A stretch of DNA of 64,000 nucleotides from Aurantimonas sp036549475 (lineage in GTDB: Bacteria > Pseudomonadota > Alphaproteobacteria > Rhizobiales > Rhizobiaceae). A program made the translations under genes and the position numbers. The first letter of the stretch is position 1; each line of letters starts with the position of its first letter. The DNA is taken from assembly GCF_036549475.1 (NCBI RefSeq), contig NZ_JAZHLI010000005.1, positions 62,001-126,000 of the forward strand, read 5' to 3'. The notes beneath the pieces are model-generated. The model saw only the letters and a list, made by a program, of their open reading frames with translations. It was not told the origin of the DNA and searched no databases. This document shows, piece by piece, positions 17,478 to 26,297 of this stretch.

Positions 17478-18611
17478 TCAGCCCGCTGCGTCAAGCGCCA
17501 GAATGTGGTTGTCCCATTCGAGATCGGCGCGGGTCGGGGAATCGTCTTCCTCGAGACGGATGACGTCTCCGGTGCCGCTCGTCGCCAGGAAGCCGGTGCC
17601 ATCGGGCGCGAGGCCGCAGCCGTCCTGGATGATGTGGCGGCCGAGGATGTTGCCGGTTGTCGCTTCCAGGACCAGCATGGTGTTGCCGACCGGCGAGGAG
17701 ACCGCCACCCGCGCACCATCGCGGCTGGTGGCGACCGAGCCGATGTAGTTGCCGAGGCCGGCGAGGTCGGTCGGGGGCATGTCGGTGAAGGCCAGCGGCT
17801 TGCCGGCCTCGGCAAAGCCGACGAGCGGCGGCGCGTCGCTCGACGGGCCCTGATACTGGCCGCCGAACCACACCCGGCGAGCGGCATCGATGGCGATGTG
17901 GTGGAGCGACAGCTTGTGCAGGGATTTCGGCAGGAACTGCTTGTCGACCAGATCGCCGCTCCGACGATCGATGAAGGCAATGGAGGGCTCCATCGTCGAA
18001 ATGTTCAGCATCTGCCGGCCATAGTCGGGATGGGTCTCGATCCCGCCATTGGCGACGACGATGGTCTCGCCATCCGGCATCAGCAACGCCTCGTGGGTGT
18101 CCATGCCGTGGGAGTCGAACTCGCCGATCCGCCGGTAGCCGGCGGCGACGTCATAGACGCCGATCACGCCGCGGGCCGCATCGAAATCGTTCTCCGTGGC
18201 GTACAACAGCGCGCCGTCCGGCGAGAAGAAGCCATGGCCGAAGAAATGCCGGCCGTCGATCGCGGTCAGCGTCTGGAGCGTCTCGCCACTCGCCGGATCG
18301 AAGACGATGGCGAAGGTGCGGGGGCGGCGGGCGAAGACGACGGCGCGGCGGCTGACCGGATCAAAGGCGACGTCGTGGCCACGATCGGGCAGGGAGACGG
18401 TGGAGACGATGTCGCCGCGCTCGGAGAAGATCGCACAGCCATAGCTGCCGTCCGCCCGGCGACAGGAGGCGCCGAACAGGGCGTCGGCCCGCCCGAAGGC
18501 CGCGGCCGAGCGTGGGCTCAGGGTGGCGACGAAAGCGGCGCCGGCACCGGCAAGGAAGCGGCGGCGGTCGAGGAGAATGCCGCGGCTGGCGGGAGGCGGG
18601 CGGAAGGGCAT
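17478..18611 (-). CDS. DUF1513 domain protein of the imelysin operon, Tat-exported
   Basis: A protein of 377 residues. The N-terminus DRRRFLAGAGAAFVATLSPR is a twin-arginine signal. The body is a predicted seven-bladed beta-propeller with repeats such as RHFFGHGFFSPDG, DSHGMDTHEALLMPDGETIVVANGG and SLHHIAIDA. DUF1513 proteins recur as the last gene of iron-regulated operons that also encode imelysin and a di-heme oxidoreductase; their exact role is unknown. It acts in the periplasm. A stretch of 72 bases separates it from the second imelysin gene upstream. Confidence 0.82.
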   Translation of the reverse strand: MPFRPPPASRGILLDRRRFLAGAGAAFVATLSPRSAAAFGRADALFGASCRRADGSYGCAIFSERGDIVSTVSLPDRGHDVAFDPVSRRAVVFARRPRTFAIVFDPASGETLQTLTAIDGRHFFGHGFFSPDGALLYATENDFDAARGVIGVYDVAAGYRRIGEFDSHGMDTHEALLMPDGETIVVANGGIETHPDYGRQMLNISTMEPSIAFIDRRSGDLVDKQFLPKSLHKLSLHHIAIDAARRVWFGGQYQGPSSDAPPLVGFAEAGKPLAFTDMPPTDLAGLGNYIGSVATSRDGARVAVSSPVGNTMLVLEATTGNILGRHIIQDGCGLAPDGTGFLATSGTGDVIRLEEDDSPTRADLEWDNHILALDAAG

Positions 18612-18683
18612 CGTCAAGTTTCCTTCTGCGACGGGGCGCTGCGCCCGGGGCGCCGGCATGCAACCCAGGCACTTCTTCGCCGC

Positions 18684-19808
18684 TCAGTCGCCGTCGAGAG
18701 CCGAGAAGCCGGTGGACAGGCCGAGCGACGGCGAGAGCTGATCGGCGAACTGGGACTGCAGGCTGTCGGTGACGATGAGCAGGTAGGTCAGCTCCTGGCG
18801 CTGTTCGGGCTGCGCCGCGACGTCGGCCAGCGGCGGGGCGAGGGCCGCAAGCGTGCGGTCGGCATTGGCGAATTCGAACCGGATCGAATCCCCCAGATAG
18901 GTTTGCGGCGCCGGCAGAAGGCTGACCACCTCCGACGTGACGAAGAGGTCCCGCATGCCGGCAAAGTTCGCGCGCAGCGATGCAAGGGCAAGCTCGGACC
19001 GGGGGAACAGCAAGAGGTTGGGCCTGGCGTCCTCGGCGCTCTCGCCCATGGCCGGGCGCAGCCGCAGATCGCGGATCACCTCGAATCCATGGATGAAGAT
19101 GCCGACGATCTCCTGCAGGGAGTCCGTCGCGCTGCGCCAGGCCGGGTCGGCGGCGTTCGGCCGCGTCAGGCGAGCGGCGATGCCGTCCGCATCGGCCCAG
19201 CCTGCGTCCAGGTCGGCGGCGATGCCGGCGAGATTGCGGGCGATCGCCCTGCCATAGCTGCAGCGAAATGCGTCGCCGTCCACAGCGAGCGTGTCGGCGT
19301 CCGTGCCGAAAAGCACGAACTCCAGTGCGCCCAGTCCCTGCACCGCGACGGACTTGCCTGCGAGGCTCTGCGCGGTCGTCGCGCTTTCGTCCCGGCTGCC
19401 GAGGATCCCCTGGATCTGGCGGAGCGCGATGCCGCGGCGGTCCGGGAAGAACAGGATCTTCTCGAGGCGGTTGTCCTCCAGGACCGGGCCGAAACGCACG
19501 AACTCGATCCGCGACCAACTGCCTGCCAAATCTGCGAAGCTATCGCGGGCTGTCGCCAGCGCCGCTCCGCCGGGATGGGTGCAGAGCGATTCCATCGCTT
19601 CTACCGCCACGTCCGCGCTCTCGTGGAAATCGCCATAACCGGGACGGATGAAGGCGTCGATGGCGTTTTCCACGACGGCGAGCTTGTTGTCGGCTGTCGT
19701 GGCTCTGGTCCGCTCGGGGGGGCCGTCTTCCTGGGCCTGCGCGGCCATGCCGGCCCCGAGGAACATCGTGAGGCCGAACAAGGCACCGCGGGACAGGATG
19801 CCGGTCAT
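18684..19808 (-). CDS. Imelysin family protein (second imelysin of the operon)
   Basis: A protein of 374 residues with signal peptide MTGILSRGALFGLTMFLGAG cleaved near AQA. The imelysin/peptidase M75 fold is indicated by WSRIEFVRFGPV, and VQGLGALEFVLFG is the counterpart of the GxHxxE helix. In this copy the motif reads GLGALEF, without the histidine seen in the first imelysin of the operon. Proteins of this type are periplasmic, linked to iron uptake, and related to EfeO. It overlaps the upstream di-heme gene by four bases. Confidence 0.83.
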   Translation of the reverse strand: MTGILSRGALFGLTMFLGAGMAAQAQEDGPPERTRATTADNKLAVVENAIDAFIRPGYGDFHESADVAVEAMESLCTHPGGAALATARDSFADLAGSWSRIEFVRFGPVLEDNRLEKILFFPDRRGIALRQIQGILGSRDESATTAQSLAGKSVAVQGLGALEFVLFGTDADTLAVDGDAFRCSYGRAIARNLAGIAADLDAGWADADGIAARLTRPNAADPAWRSATDSLQEIVGIFIHGFEVIRDLRLRPAMGESAEDARPNLLLFPRSELALASLRANFAGMRDLFVTSEVVSLLPAPQTYLGDSIRFEFANADRTLAALAPPLADVAAQPEQRQELTYLLIVTDSLQSQFADQLSPSLGLSTGFSALDGD

Positions 19809-21334
19809 AGGGACTCCAGGAAGGCGTGCAGTGCGTCGCGGTCGGCCTTCTCCATTGCGGCATAGGCATCGCGCGAGGCCTGTCCCTCGCCGCCATGCCA
19901 CAGGATCGCTTCAGCCAGGTTGCGGGCGCGTCCGTCGTGCAGGAACATCGTGTGGCCGTTGACCGTCTCGGTCAGCCCGATGCCCCACAAGGGCGGTGTG
20001 CGCCACTCAGTTCCGTCGGTGTCGCCCACCGGCCGATTGTCGGCCAGGCCATCGCCCATGTCGTGCAGCAGGAAGTCCGAATAGGGCCAGATCAGCTGGA
20101 ACCTGAGGGCCTTGTCCTCGGCATCGCGGGAGGTGACGAATTTGGGCGTGTGACAGGCGGCGCAGCCGGCATCGTAGAACAACCGCTTGCCCTTGAGCAC
20201 CGCCGGATCGTCGACGTTGCGCCGGGCCGGGACGGCGAGATTCTGCGAATAGAAGGTGACGAGCCCCAGAATGGGGTCGGGTGCCTCCACCTCGCCGAGA
20301 CGGGGCTGCACGCCGGACGGCGCGTCCCGGCAGATCGTCTGGGCGATCGCACATTCGCCGAAGGCGTCGGTGACCAGCGGCGTCGAGATGCCGATGTCTC
20401 CGGCAAAGGCTTCGGCGGACTGGATCTCGATGGTCGGAATGGTTGCCTTCCAGCCGAACCGCGCCAAGACCATGTCGCCGGTCTCCGCGTCGCGGGCCAT
20501 GGAGTGACGGCCCGAAATGCCGTCGCCATCGGTATCGTTCGGATCGGCAAGGGCGAGAATGTCCGCGGGCTCGATCTGCTCGACAAGGCCGAGGCCGATC
20601 ATGGGCGGCGCGACCCGCGGCGACATCAGGACATTTTCGGCCATCGGACCATAGGCGAGATCGGCGACGGCATAGGTCGGATGGCGCAGGGAGACGGTTG
20701 TCCCGTCGGCGAGTGCCACAGCCTGCTCGGCATAATCGACGACAAGGCGACCCTCGGGCTCGAGGCCAGGCGTGGCGAAGGTCTGCAACTGGCCGCCATA
20801 GGTCGGCTCGGGAATGCGGCTGAGTTCGTGGCTCTCCAGCTTGCGACGCTCCTCGCCGGTAGATGGTGGCACCGACAGGCGAAGGAACATCGAGACGGCG
20901 TCTTCGCCCGGATGCGGCGGACGGCCGCGGCCGTCCTTGATGTGGCAGCTCTGACAGGAACGGGCGTTGAACAGCGGACCGAGCCCGTCGGATGCCTCGG
21001 TCGAGGAGGGGGAGGAGACCCACAGCTTGCGGAACAGGGCGTTGCCCAGCTTGAATCGATCCTCGCCGGCAAAGGTCTGGTTCGCCGAGACGTGACTGAA
21101 GGAGTCGCGATTGACGAGCTTGAGCGACGTGGCGCCGCCCCCCGGCATGGCCTCGAAATCTTCCGGCTTCGAGAAATCAGTGGTCGGGGCGGTCACGGCG
21201 CGTACCCGCGCCAGATCCTTCGGCGTCAGGTCGTCGCGGGCGGGGCGATCGAGACCGATCGCGGCGCTGATGGGCAGAGCGGCCGGCACGATGACGGCGG
21301 CTGCAAGAATTGCCATGCTTGCGGCGAAGTGCAC
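19805..21334 (-). CDS. Di-heme oxidoreductase (DUF1111 family), periplasmic
   Basis: A protein of 509 residues with an N-terminal signal segment (AILAAAVIVPAALPISA). Two c-type heme motifs are present: CQSCH near residue 130 and CAACH near residue 396. FDGLGPLFNARSCQSCH-like context and TPPLWGIGLTETVNGHTMFLHDGRA are conserved in this family, which is related to MauG and cytochrome c peroxidases. In iron-uptake operons it may oxidise or reduce iron at the cell surface (inference). Its ATGA overlap with the second imelysin gene shows tight coupling. Confidence 0.87.
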   Translation of the reverse strand: MHFAASMAILAAAVIVPAALPISAAIGLDRPARDDLTPKDLARVRAVTAPTTDFSKPEDFEAMPGGGATSLKLVNRDSFSHVSANQTFAGEDRFKLGNALFRKLWVSSPSSTEASDGLGPLFNARSCQSCHIKDGRGRPPHPGEDAVSMFLRLSVPPSTGEERRKLESHELSRIPEPTYGGQLQTFATPGLEPEGRLVVDYAEQAVALADGTTVSLRHPTYAVADLAYGPMAENVLMSPRVAPPMIGLGLVEQIEPADILALADPNDTDGDGISGRHSMARDAETGDMVLARFGWKATIPTIEIQSAEAFAGDIGISTPLVTDAFGECAIAQTICRDAPSGVQPRLGEVEAPDPILGLVTFYSQNLAVPARRNVDDPAVLKGKRLFYDAGCAACHTPKFVTSRDAEDKALRFQLIWPYSDFLLHDMGDGLADNRPVGDTDGTEWRTPPLWGIGLTETVNGHTMFLHDGRARNLAEAILWHGGEGQASRDAYAAMEKADRDALHAFLESL

Positions 21335-21435
21335 TCGCCTCTCCCGATGTCTGCTCGGCGATGTCGCCGTGCCCTGTATCGTTGATCGTCACGATGCCTG
21401 CACTGCGGCGAAGCGTCCCGTGGGGCTGGTGTGGC

Positions 21436-21466
21436 AAGACCGGCGAACCATCGATCCGCCGGTCTT
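21436..21466 (-). terminator. Intergenic hairpin between the first imelysin and di-heme genes
   Basis: A perfect 10-base-pair stem (AAGACCGGCG with CGCCGGTCTT) and 11-base loop lie in the 143-base gap of the operon. On the reverse strand no T tract follows, so it is more likely an mRNA processing or attenuating structure than a full terminator. Confidence 0.45.
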
Positions 21467-21477
21467 TCAGCCGGTGC

Positions 21478-22776
21478 TTACTGGAAGACCGCGTTGACGT
21501 TGTCCAGGCTGTCGGAGCCCTCGATGCTGACGTTGCCCAGGTCGAGCTCGGCGACAGCTCGCTCGATCGCCCGGGTCTGGGCGACCAGCGCGTCGATCGC
21601 CGCCTGGACGCGGGCATTGCCGGTATCGTTGCCTTCGCCGATCTGCTGGTCGTAGGCCTCGCCGTCCTCGGCGGCCTTCGCGATCGCCTGCATGACAACC
21701 ACGGATTCATCGAGCCTGGCCCGCAGTTCCTCGTCGATGTCCGGCGCGCTCGCTGCGACGAGATCGGACACCGAGGGGCCTTGGACGATCGTTCCGTCGG
21801 TGCGCTCGTAGCTGCCGGTATAGACGTTGCGGATTCCGACGGCGTCGTGGAGATGCGACATGTGGGTGTTGTCGGAGAAGCAGTCATGCTCTTCCTTCGG
21901 ATCGTGCAGCAGCAGGCCGAGCTTCATGCGCTCGCCGGCCAGTTCGCCGTAGGACAGGGAGCCCATGCCGGTGAGGATCGCCGATATGCCGCTCTCGGGA
22001 GAATCGAGCAGGGCCTTGCGGGCCGCGCCGTCATCTTCCCAATTGCCGACCATCTCCTCCAGATCGGTGACGAGGAGATCGGTTGCCGCATCGAGATACT
22101 GGCCGCGGCGGTCGCAATGGTCGCCGGTGCAGTCGTCGCCCCTGGCGAAGTCGGTGTAGGGCCGGTTACCGGAACCGGCGTCGGTGCCGTTCAGGTCTTG
22201 GCCCCAGAGCAGAAACTCCACGGCGTGGTAGCCGGTGGCGACGTTGGCCTCGATGCCGCCGGCTTCCTGCAGCTTGTCCTGGAGGAGGGCGGGCGTGATC
22301 GTCGAGGCATCGATCGTCTCGCCGCCGATGGTGATCGACGGATTGGCGATGATGTTGGCGGTATAGAGATTGTTGACGTCGGACTCCGTGCCGTAGACGT
22401 CGGCGACGTAGTCGATCAGGCCTTCGTCCAGCGGCCAGGCATTCACGCGGCCTTCCCAGTCGTCGACGATCGGGTTGCCGAAACGGAACGCCTCGGTTTC
22501 CTGGTAACTCGGCCGGGCGGCCCGCCAGGCATCGCGGGCAGCCTGCAGCGTCGCGTCACTTGGCTCTGCGATCAACGCATCGGTCGCCTCGTCCAGGCTC
22601 TTCGCCGCGGCAAGCGCGTCCTGATAGCCGGCCAGAGCGATGTCCGAATAGGTCGCCAGGACTGCGGCCTGGTCGGGCGCCGTGTCGGCTGCGAACGCCG
22701 CGGGGGCGGCGGCGAGTAGGAAGGCACCGGAAAGGGCGGCGAGGCCGGTTCGGGCCATGGGGCGATGAGTGATCAT
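21478..22776 (-). CDS. Imelysin family iron-regulated protein (IrpA-like)
   Basis: A protein of 432 residues with signal peptide (LAALSGAFLLAAAPAAFAA). The signature GxHxxE is intact in GYHAVEFLLWGQDL. The stretches WRAARPSYQETEAFRFGNP, RVNAWPLDEGLIDYV and HDCFSDNTHMSHLHDAVGIRN are typical of IrpA/imelysin proteins that sit in the periplasm and are linked to iron acquisition. It is the first gene of the run imelysin, di-heme oxidoreductase, imelysin, DUF1513, all on the reverse strand. The region upstream carries repeats and a dyad, listed separately. Confidence 0.88.
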   Translation of the reverse strand: MITHRPMARTGLAALSGAFLLAAAPAAFAADTAPDQAAVLATYSDIALAGYQDALAAAKSLDEATDALIAEPSDATLQAARDAWRAARPSYQETEAFRFGNPIVDDWEGRVNAWPLDEGLIDYVADVYGTESDVNNLYTANIIANPSITIGGETIDASTITPALLQDKLQEAGGIEANVATGYHAVEFLLWGQDLNGTDAGSGNRPYTDFARGDDCTGDHCDRRGQYLDAATDLLVTDLEEMVGNWEDDGAARKALLDSPESGISAILTGMGSLSYGELAGERMKLGLLLHDPKEEHDCFSDNTHMSHLHDAVGIRNVYTGSYERTDGTIVQGPSVSDLVAASAPDIDEELRARLDESVVVMQAIAKAAEDGEAYDQQIGEGNDTGNARVQAAIDALVAQTRAIERAVAELDLGNVSIEGSDSLDNVNAVFQ

Positions 22777-22860
22777 GTTCGTGCTCCAGTTCTGGTCGAA
22801 CGCCGGTCCGACCCTGCCGAATTGCCACGGGCGAGCCGTCAGCCCCGACCGTCGCTTCCG

Positions 22861-22915
22861 GCTAGAACCTGGAGCAGGTCAAAGTCAACTATTAAAGTCA
22901 AGTTTAAAGTCGTTC
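22861..22915 (-). promoter_or_regulatory. Candidate operator/promoter region of the imelysin operon
   Basis: Upstream of the first imelysin gene, AAAGTC occurs three times on the plus strand (22881, 22894, 22906) at 12-13 base spacing, which reads TTGACTTT or ACTTT on the gene strand. TTGACT resembles a -35 box. Directly downstream is the perfect dyad ACCTG-GAG-CAGGT (22867-22879), placed where MerR-type regulators bind between -35 and -10. The iron-regulated operon makes a regulator here plausible, but which one is not established. Confidence 0.4.
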
Positions 22916-22959
22916 AAAAGCAACCGCTCTGCTTGGCTTTGCTTTGGCAGCCGCAGCAG

Positions 22960-24513
22960 CTAGCCCTTCGAAACGTCGCGCAGGTTGAGGAGGAAGCTTG
23001 GCTCCAGTTCGAAGTCCTCGACGGCAGTCGCCGATACCGCGTTCTGCTTCCAGTTGGCGATGAAAGCCCACGGGGCGTCCTCGTGAATGATCGCCTGCAG
23101 CCGATTGTAAAGCACACCCCGCTCGGCGGGGTCGGTGGTCTGGCGTGCCTCGTCGAGCAGCCGGTCGACCTCAGTATTAGCATAATAGCCGGAGTTGAAC
23201 CCGCCGGTCTCGGGCATGGCGTCGCTGCGCAGCGCAAGGAACGGCAATGTGTCCGGGTCATTGGTCATCCACGCCATCTCGGCCATGTCCGCCTTGCCCT
23301 GCAGGCCGGGATTGACGTTGGAGAGGAAGGTATTCCACTCGTAGGTCTCGATCCGCGCATTGAGCCCCACCTCCTTCAGGTCCGCCTGGATCGCCGTCGC
23401 CATGGCCACCGGGTCGAGCATGCCCGAGCCACCCTCGGCGACGTAGAAGGTGAGGTTGGCACCCTCGACACCCGCCTGGCGGATTAACTCGCGGGCCTTC
23501 TCCGGATCATGGGGATACGGCTCGACCGAACCATCATTGGCCCAGGCGAAGGCCGGCGGGATGGGGCCCGCCGCAACCTCGGCGGTGCCATGCAGGACGT
23601 CGTCGATCAGGCCCTGCTTATCGATGGCGTAATTGACCGCCTGGCGGACGCGCTTGTCCGAAAACGGACCCTCCTTCGTATTGAGGATCAGGAACCACAG
23701 ATGTGGGCCAGTTTCCTCGTGGACGACGAAATTCGGATCGTTGCGAAACGTCGCCAGGCTTTCGGGCGGTACCTCGGCCATGATGTCGATCCCGCCTGAC
23801 AGCATCTGAGAGGTGCGTGCGCTGGCTTCCGGGATCGGTCGGAAGACGACCGTTTCCATCGGGGCAGGGCCGTCCCAATAATCCTCGTTGCGGACCAGGA
23901 CCACCTCGGTTTCGGCCTTCCACTCCGAGAAGCGGAACGCTCCCGTCCCGACCGGTGCGCTGCCGAATGCCTTGGCTACGTCCGCCACAGCTGCGGGCGA
24001 GACGATCAGCCCGGTCGGATAGGCCAGATTGGACAGGAAGGGGGCGAAGGGCTCCTTCAGGCGGAAGGTCACCGTCATCTGGTCGACGATCTCCACCGTC
24101 TCGACGGCCGAGAAGAAGAAGGCCAGTGGGAAGGGGCCGGTTTCATGCTGGGGATGGTCCGGGTCCAGCATCCGGTCGAAGGTGAATTTCACCGCCTGGG
24201 CATCGAAGGCCGTACCGTCGTGAAAGGTCACACCTGGCCGCAGGTTGAAGGTGTAGGCGATCTTGTCGTCGGAAATGGTCCAGTCGGTTGCCAGTGCTGG
24301 CTCGACTTCGAGCGTGCCGCTCTTGAACCGCACGAGCCCGTCGAAGACGTTCGTCAGAATGCGAAAGTCGTTTGTCGCCGTTACGGCCTGCGGGTCCAGC
24401 GACTTCGGCTCTGCGACTTGGCCGACGATCAGCGTATCCGCGGGAGTCTGCGCTGCAGTCGGGCCGGCAAGCGCAGTCAGAAGGGCTGCGAGGACGGTGG
24501 CGAACCATCTCAT
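22960..24513 (-). CDS. ABC transporter substrate-binding protein, peptide/nickel type
   Basis: A protein of 517 residues with signal peptide MRWFATVLAALLTALAGPTA. It has the SBP family 5 pattern: EPKSLDPQAVTATNDFRILTNVFDGL, PALATDWTISDDKIAYTFNLRPGVTFHDG, VRQAVNYAIDK and LLDEARQTTDPAERGVLYNRLQAIIHEDAPW. It would capture a peptide, sugar acid or metal chelate in the periplasm. No permease or ATPase gene is adjacent, so it is an orphan; the transporter it feeds is unknown. The start at 24513 has CGGAG upstream and gives the signal peptide. Confidence 0.88.
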   Translation of the reverse strand: MRWFATVLAALLTALAGPTAAQTPADTLIVGQVAEPKSLDPQAVTATNDFRILTNVFDGLVRFKSGTLEVEPALATDWTISDDKIAYTFNLRPGVTFHDGTAFDAQAVKFTFDRMLDPDHPQHETGPFPLAFFFSAVETVEIVDQMTVTFRLKEPFAPFLSNLAYPTGLIVSPAAVADVAKAFGSAPVGTGAFRFSEWKAETEVVLVRNEDYWDGPAPMETVVFRPIPEASARTSQMLSGGIDIMAEVPPESLATFRNDPNFVVHEETGPHLWFLILNTKEGPFSDKRVRQAVNYAIDKQGLIDDVLHGTAEVAAGPIPPAFAWANDGSVEPYPHDPEKARELIRQAGVEGANLTFYVAEGGSGMLDPVAMATAIQADLKEVGLNARIETYEWNTFLSNVNPGLQGKADMAEMAWMTNDPDTLPFLALRSDAMPETGGFNSGYYANTEVDRLLDEARQTTDPAERGVLYNRLQAIIHEDAPWAFIANWKQNAVSATAVEDFELEPSFLLNLRDVSKG

Positions 24514-24667
24514 GAAACTGCTCCGGTGAATCGGCTGGGCAACGCGATGTCGCTGATTCACCCTTGTGCATCAACCGGCAGGCCGAAATGAGACAAGCTG
24601 GCGTCTCGGCGCGAGACACCGCTGCTGCCGGCCACGTGAAGTGGGCGGTATCGCCACCTTGCGGGGA

Positions 24668-25054
24668 TCAGTAAAAGAGATCGAAGAAATAGCTCGCCAC
24701 GGCGAGCAATGTGCCGACGACAGCCGTGGGAATCATGATGCTGCCGACGCGTTGGTCGGCCAAGGCAGCGCCACCCTGCAGATCCTCACGCCGGGACGGA
24801 CTGAGATAGAAGCCGCGACGGCCCAGCCTGATCCGCTGTTTTGGCGGCTCGGTCCGGGCCCAACTCTGCGGTGCATAATGGATCGGCATCGGAGCCTCCG
24901 TTGGCTCGCTGTCCGATTGCGATACCGCGGCTGGTGCAGGCGATGTCGGTACCGCTGTATCCATCCGCGAGTGTGACGACGGGGCGTCCGGACCGGCGGA
25001 CATCACATAGCCGTCATTGCCAAATCCTGGCGGAAACGCAGAAACACCGAGCAT
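24668..25054 (-). CDS. Hypothetical protein with C-terminal membrane anchor
   Basis: A protein of 128 residues that I do not recognise. The first 70 residues are Ser/Pro/Ala-rich and likely disordered. A basic segment RIRLGRRGFYLSPSRREDLQ follows, and a single hydrophobic stretch (SIMIPTAVVGTLLAVASYFF) ends the protein, as in tail-anchored proteins. A strong GGAGG six bases before the ATG at 25054 supports it as a real gene. Confidence 0.55.
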   Translation of the reverse strand: MLGVSAFPPGFGNDGYVMSAGPDAPSSHSRMDTAVPTSPAPAAVSQSDSEPTEAPMPIHYAPQSWARTEPPKQRIRLGRRGFYLSPSRREDLQGGAALADQRVGSIMIPTAVVGTLLAVASYFFDLFY

Positions 25055-25291
25055 CGCAGACCTCCGCCGACACAACGCACGGCGACACGGATGGTTGCAT
25101 GTGCGATCGGCGAAGTCACTGATCCGGTTCCTTAGTTGGCTTTCAGAGGACAAATTCGAAGCCGCTCCCTATTCAACCGATTTTAATGCCGCCAGCCCGC
25201 GTCGGGCACTGGACGCGCCGGGCCAGGGTCATCATTAGGGGGAAGACCAATCGACAGGCCGCGGGGGCCGTCGGTGTCGAAGGGGAGAGCC

Positions 25292-26203
25292 ATGCTGAGA
25301 ACGCAGACCGTCCGAGAGATCCTGTCCTGGTACGAGGGCGAGACGCCCGGCCTGAAGAGCAACCTCTCCCGCCTGCTGATGCACGGCAAGCTTGCCGGAA
25401 CCGGCCGAGTCGTGATCCTGCCGGTCGACCAGGGCTTCGAACATGGCCCGGCACGCAGCTTCGCGCCGAATCCGGTCGGTTACGACCCGCACTATCTCTA
25501 TCAACTGGCCATCGACGCAGGCGTATCCGGCTATGCCGCGCCGCTCGGCCTCCTGGAGCAGGGGGCCGACACCTTTGCCGGCGAGGTGCCCCTGATTCTC
25601 AAGCTGAACAGCGGCAATTCGCTGGTCGGCGGCAGCGACCAGGCCGTGACCGCGAAGGTCGAGGACGCCATGCGGCTCGGCTGCGTCGGCGTCGGCTTCA
25701 CCATCTATCCGGGTGCGGACAGTTCCTACGCCATGATCGAGGAACTGCGCGAGATCAGCCACGAGGCCAAGTCGCGCGGTCTGATGACGGTCGTGTGGTC
25801 CTATCCGCGCGGCGGGAAGGTGACGAAGGACGGCGAGACCGCCCTGGACATCATCGCTTATGCCGCGCACATGGCTGCCCTGATGGGGGCCACGATCATC
25901 AAGGTGAAGCTGCCGACCCCGCACGTCGATTTCGAGGCCGCCAAGGCGACCTACGAGAAATACGCCATTGCCGGAGACACAGGTGCGGCACGCGTGCGGC
26001 ATATCATGCAGGCGGCCTTTGCGGGCAAGCGGCTCGTAGTCTTTTCGGGCGGTGCCGCAAAGAACACCGACGAGCTTCTCGATGAGGTCCGCTCCATTCG
26101 GGAAGGCGGCGGCAACGGTTCGATCATCGGACGCAATTCCTTCCAGCGGCCGAAGGAAGAGGCGCTGGCTCTCCTCAATGAGGTCATGGAGATCTATCGC
26201 TAG
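25292..26203 (+). CDS. fbaB: Fructose-bisphosphate aldolase class I (DhnA type)
   Basis: A protein of 303 residues. GRVVILPVDQGFEHGPARSF and YDPHYLYQLAIDAG open the barrel; IIKVKLPTP carries the lysine expected to form the Schiff base with the substrate. VVFSGGAAKNTDELLDEV and GNGSIIGRNSFQRP form the phosphate-binding end. It cleaves fructose 1,6-bisphosphate to triose phosphates (or runs in gluconeogenesis) in the cytoplasm. The start at 25292 follows GGGGAGAGCC; an upstream GTG in frame at 25274 lacks such a site. Confidence 0.9.
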   Translation: MLRTQTVREILSWYEGETPGLKSNLSRLLMHGKLAGTGRVVILPVDQGFEHGPARSFAPNPVGYDPHYLYQLAIDAGVSGYAAPLGLLEQGADTFAGEVPLILKLNSGNSLVGGSDQAVTAKVEDAMRLGCVGVGFTIYPGADSSYAMIEELREISHEAKSRGLMTVVWSYPRGGKVTKDGETALDIIAYAAHMAALMGATIIKVKLPTPHVDFEAAKATYEKYAIAGDTGAARVRHIMQAAFAGKRLVVFSGGAAKNTDELLDEVRSIREGGGNGSIIGRNSFQRPKEEALALLNEVMEIYR

Positions 26204-26297
26204 CGTCCACGGGGCGGTGCCGGAAACGGCTCCGCCGGGATCACTCGGGAGATCGGTTAAAGCGCCACGGCCGACGCGTTCGTGCTACCGTGGCGCG

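Noticed and set aside
17505..19865. A 786-residue forward open frame across the imelysin and DUF1513 genes.
   Set aside because: It is the complement of two genes with clear signal peptides and family motifs; its own translation has no recognisable motif.
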